Of a stretch of DNA of 7,481 nt, positions 5,935 to 7,481 are shown one piece after another. This DNA is from Acidimicrobiales bacterium (GTDB taxonomy: Bacteria > Actinomycetota > Acidimicrobiia > Acidimicrobiales > Poriferisodalaceae). Each line of letters starts with the position of its first letter. The first letter of the stretch is position 1. The stretch is taken from assembly GCA_030749275.1 (NCBI GenBank), contig JASMKJ010000574.1:1-7481 (forward strand), given 5' to 3'. The notes beneath the pieces were generated by a model. It was not told the origin of the DNA. It saw only the letters and a program-made list of their open reading frames with translations, and ran no database searches. A program made the position numbers and the translations under genes.

Positions 5935-7050
5935 ATGAGAAGCGTCGAAGATCTAGTCATCGGCATACAAGCCCGACATGATGATCTTGACTCTCATGCT
6001 GAAGCAGCCGAAAAGCTAGGCAAGGCACCTGAGGCCCTCGTTGAAATCATGCGGGACCTACGGGTACCGCTGGTAAAGGTTCCTGCCGCCGTTGGGGGCG
6101 ACGAACTCTCAATGATGCACCAACTCCGCTACTTCGAAGCATTGAGCTATTCCAACCCGACCGCAGGATGGACAGGTTTCAACCACGCCGGAGCAGCGGG
6201 AATGTGTGGCGCCCGCTTCAATGACGCTGGTATCGAAGTCATTTTCGGATCTGACGCGACACCGTTCTTCGGTGCGGTCTCTGCTCCATCGGGTCAGTTC
6301 AATTTCGTCGATGGAGGTATCGAACTGACGGGCAAGTACCGGTATGCAAGTGGAGCAACCCACGCCGAATGGTTCCTGCTCACCGCGACTGAAGCCAGCG
6401 AACAACGCTCGGTGCGCCTCGCAGCGGTAGCAGCCCAAGACGTTGCTCTAAGCGATGACTGGGATGTCATGGCGTTAAAGGGCACCGGCAGTGTCGACGT
6501 AACGGTCGATTCGGTGTTTGTTCCGGAGCATCTGTTGGCAGATCCGTTTGTTCCTCCTCATCGAGGTGGACCGATGTATACGGTCGGGTATCAAACCTAC
6601 GTCGCAGGAGAGAACCTTGGGTTTTCCTTAGGGGTTTGTCAACGGCTCCTTGACGAAATCGTCACTTATGCTGCGACGAAATCGCGAGGTGGCGACGGTC
6701 GTATAGCGGACCGAGGAGCCTTTCAATACGAACTAGGAAAGTCACAGTTAGAAGTCGATGCAGCGAGAGCATTTGGTCTCACAACTCTCAGCGAGGCTGA
6801 CCTCAGTTGCCAACGTCACCAAGGCCTCACCGACTCAGAAGAAACCAAAGTGGTATCGATGTTGGCGTTCTCCACAGAAAGCGCAGTGGATGCCGTGAGC
6901 CGCCTCTACCGCTTCGCGGGCGCGGAGTCGCTCTTCAGTGACCACGTTTTGCAGCGATGTTTCCGAGACGCCCACGGATCGGCACTGCACCATGTGGCCT
7001 CCAACATCGCCTACGACAAATTTGGGAAAAACCTGTTGAACGTCGACTAA
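5935..7050 (+). CDS. Acyl-CoA-dehydrogenase-fold flavin monooxygenase (group D type)
   Basis: A 371-residue protein with the acyl-CoA dehydrogenase fold, resembling group D two-component flavin monooxygenases (HsaA, DszC and pigment hydroxylase relatives), which use reduced flavin from a separate reductase and O2. Seen: VPAAVGGDELSMMHQLRYFE (50-69) and AGWTGFNHAGAAGM in the N-terminal helical domain; GKYRYASGATHAEWFLL (133-149) and WDVMALKGTG followed by SVDVTVDSVFVPEHLL (176-201) in the beta domain; and the C-terminal helical domain ending FRDAHGSALHH (R344, H347, H352, H353), the type-2 acyl-CoA dehydrogenase C-terminal motif seen in the monooxygenases. An in-frame TGA at 5923 limits the start to ATG 5935; AAAGG (5917-5921) is a distant ribosome site, so translation may be modest. 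Slightly shorter than the usual 380-410 residues. A true CoA-ester dehydrogenase role is less likely but not excluded. It lies between the SnoaL-like and nitroreductase genes on the same strand. Confidence 0.85.
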   Translation: MRSVEDLVIGIQARHDDLDSHAEAAEKLGKAPEALVEIMRDLRVPLVKVPAAVGGDELSMMHQLRYFEALSYSNPTAGWTGFNHAGAAGMCGARFNDAGIEVIFGSDATPFFGAVSAPSGQFNFVDGGIELTGKYRYASGATHAEWFLLTATEASEQRSVRLAAVAAQDVALSDDWDVMALKGTGSVDVTVDSVFVPEHLLADPFVPPHRGGPMYTVGYQTYVAGENLGFSLGVCQRLLDEIVTYAATKSRGGDGRIADRGAFQYELGKSQLEVDAARAFGLTTLSEADLSCQRHQGLTDSEETKVVSMLAFSTESAVDAVSRLYRFAGAESLFSDHVLQRCFRDAHGSALHHVASNIAYDKFGKNLLNVD

Positions 7051-7140
7051 GGCGAACCATCGGCTCATTTCTCGGTCTAAGTTGATCCGAACGAAAAAAT
7101 CACTAGACGACTCCGCCACGGAGTTACACAAGGGGAAGAT

Positions 7141-7481
7141 ATGGAACTCGGAGACGCAATTCACAGCGCAGTGACAACTAGGTATTTCAGTGATGAACCT
7201 GTCACCGATGAGCAGCTAAAGACGGCGTTCAATTACGCGCGGTTCGCTCCACAAGGCGGTAATCGCCAACCCGTTCGATTTGTAGTAGTTCGAGATCAAG
7301 AAAAACGAAACCAGCTCGCCGAGTGGTACCGAGTGCCGTGGAAGGCGTATCTAGCTGATGCCCAAACCGGAGACATCAATATCGGATCCGACAAGGCTGC
7401 GCGACTACTGAAGAACGCGGACCACTTCGCCGACCACCTCGAAGAAGTCCCAGTCATGGTGGTGGCTTGCGCGCACCTCGA
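7141..7481 (+). CDS. Nitroreductase-family protein, C-terminus cut by window edge
   Basis: The first 113 residues of a nitroreductase-superfamily protein (FMN-binding; typical length about 200-230). My translation starts MELGDAIHSAVTTRYFSDEP and shows the family's N-terminal TRYFSDEPVTDEQLKTAF (13-30) and the FMN-site motif APQGGNRQPVRFVVVRD (36-52). Residues 61-72 (EWYRVPWKAYLA) are less standard and may shape the substrate pocket. ATG 7141 has a strong ribosome site AAGGGGAAG (7130-7138). The 90-nt gap before it holds a small CTCCG-CCA-CGGAG inverted repeat (7111-7123) but no terminator, so co-transcription with the monooxygenase gene is likely. Family members reduce nitro groups, quinones or free flavin, or act as dehalogenases or enone reductases. 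A role as reductase for the neighbouring oxygenases is possible but inferred. Confidence 0.88.
   Translation, partial: MELGDAIHSAVTTRYFSDEPVTDEQLKTAFNYARFAPQGGNRQPVRFVVVRDQEKRNQLAEWYRVPWKAYLADAQTGDINIGSDKAARLLKNADHFADHLEEVPVMVVACAHL

Noticed and set aside
7111..7123. CTCCG-CCA-CGGAG inverted repeat before the nitroreductase gene as a terminator
   Set aside because: Only a 5-bp stem with no T-run after it, and it sits just ahead of a strong ribosome site.
6109..7164. Minus-strand frames opposite the monooxygenase and nitroreductase genes
   Set aside because: No recognisable domains or start signals, and they overlap well-supported plus-strand genes.

Overview
The window holds two divergent gene blocks from what looks like a free-living actinobacterium. 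Clues are the short lipoprotein signal followed by a Ser/Asp/Glu-rich linker, GTG start codons, moderate-to-high GC judged by eye, and the mix of a luciferase-like (LLM) oxidoreductase, an acyl-CoA-dehydrogenase-fold flavin monooxygenase, a SnoaL-like protein and a nitroreductase. Acidimicrobiia or a related marine/soil lineage would fit, but this is an impression; no marker gene is present.

Minus strand, read from 5304 down to 1: an LLM-class flavin/F420 oxidoreductase (5304-4276), a 144-nt gap rich in regulatory-looking structure, then a peptide/nickel-type (Opp/Dpp family) ABC importer: substrate-binding lipoprotein (4131-2404), permease B (2360-1374), permease C (1377-499) and the first ATPase (499 to beyond base 1, cut by the window edge). 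The last three genes overlap by a few bases (ATGA at 1377-1374, TGATG at 501-497), so they are almost certainly one translationally coupled operon. A second ATPase (OppF/DppF type) is expected just outside the window.

Plus strand, starting 97 nt from the LLM start: a SnoaL-like/NTF2-fold protein (5401-5877), an acyl-CoA-dehydrogenase-fold protein of the group D flavin monooxygenase type (5935-7050), and the first 113 codons of a nitroreductase-family protein (7141 to the right edge).

Taken together this reads as an uptake-plus-oxidation locus: an importer for an unknown small organic solute or peptide beside two candidate flavin oxygenases, an NTF2-fold enzyme and a possible flavin reductase or reductive enzyme. 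The substrate cannot be read from sequence. The most distinctive non-coding signals lie between the LLM gene and the binding-protein gene: a 27-bp near-perfect palindrome with a second related half-size copy exactly 21 bp away, and a leader that can fold into two mutually exclusive hairpins, one of which hides the ribosome binding site of the lipoprotein gene. There are no RNA genes, mobile elements, CRISPR arrays or gene-free stretches above 300 bases that I can see.
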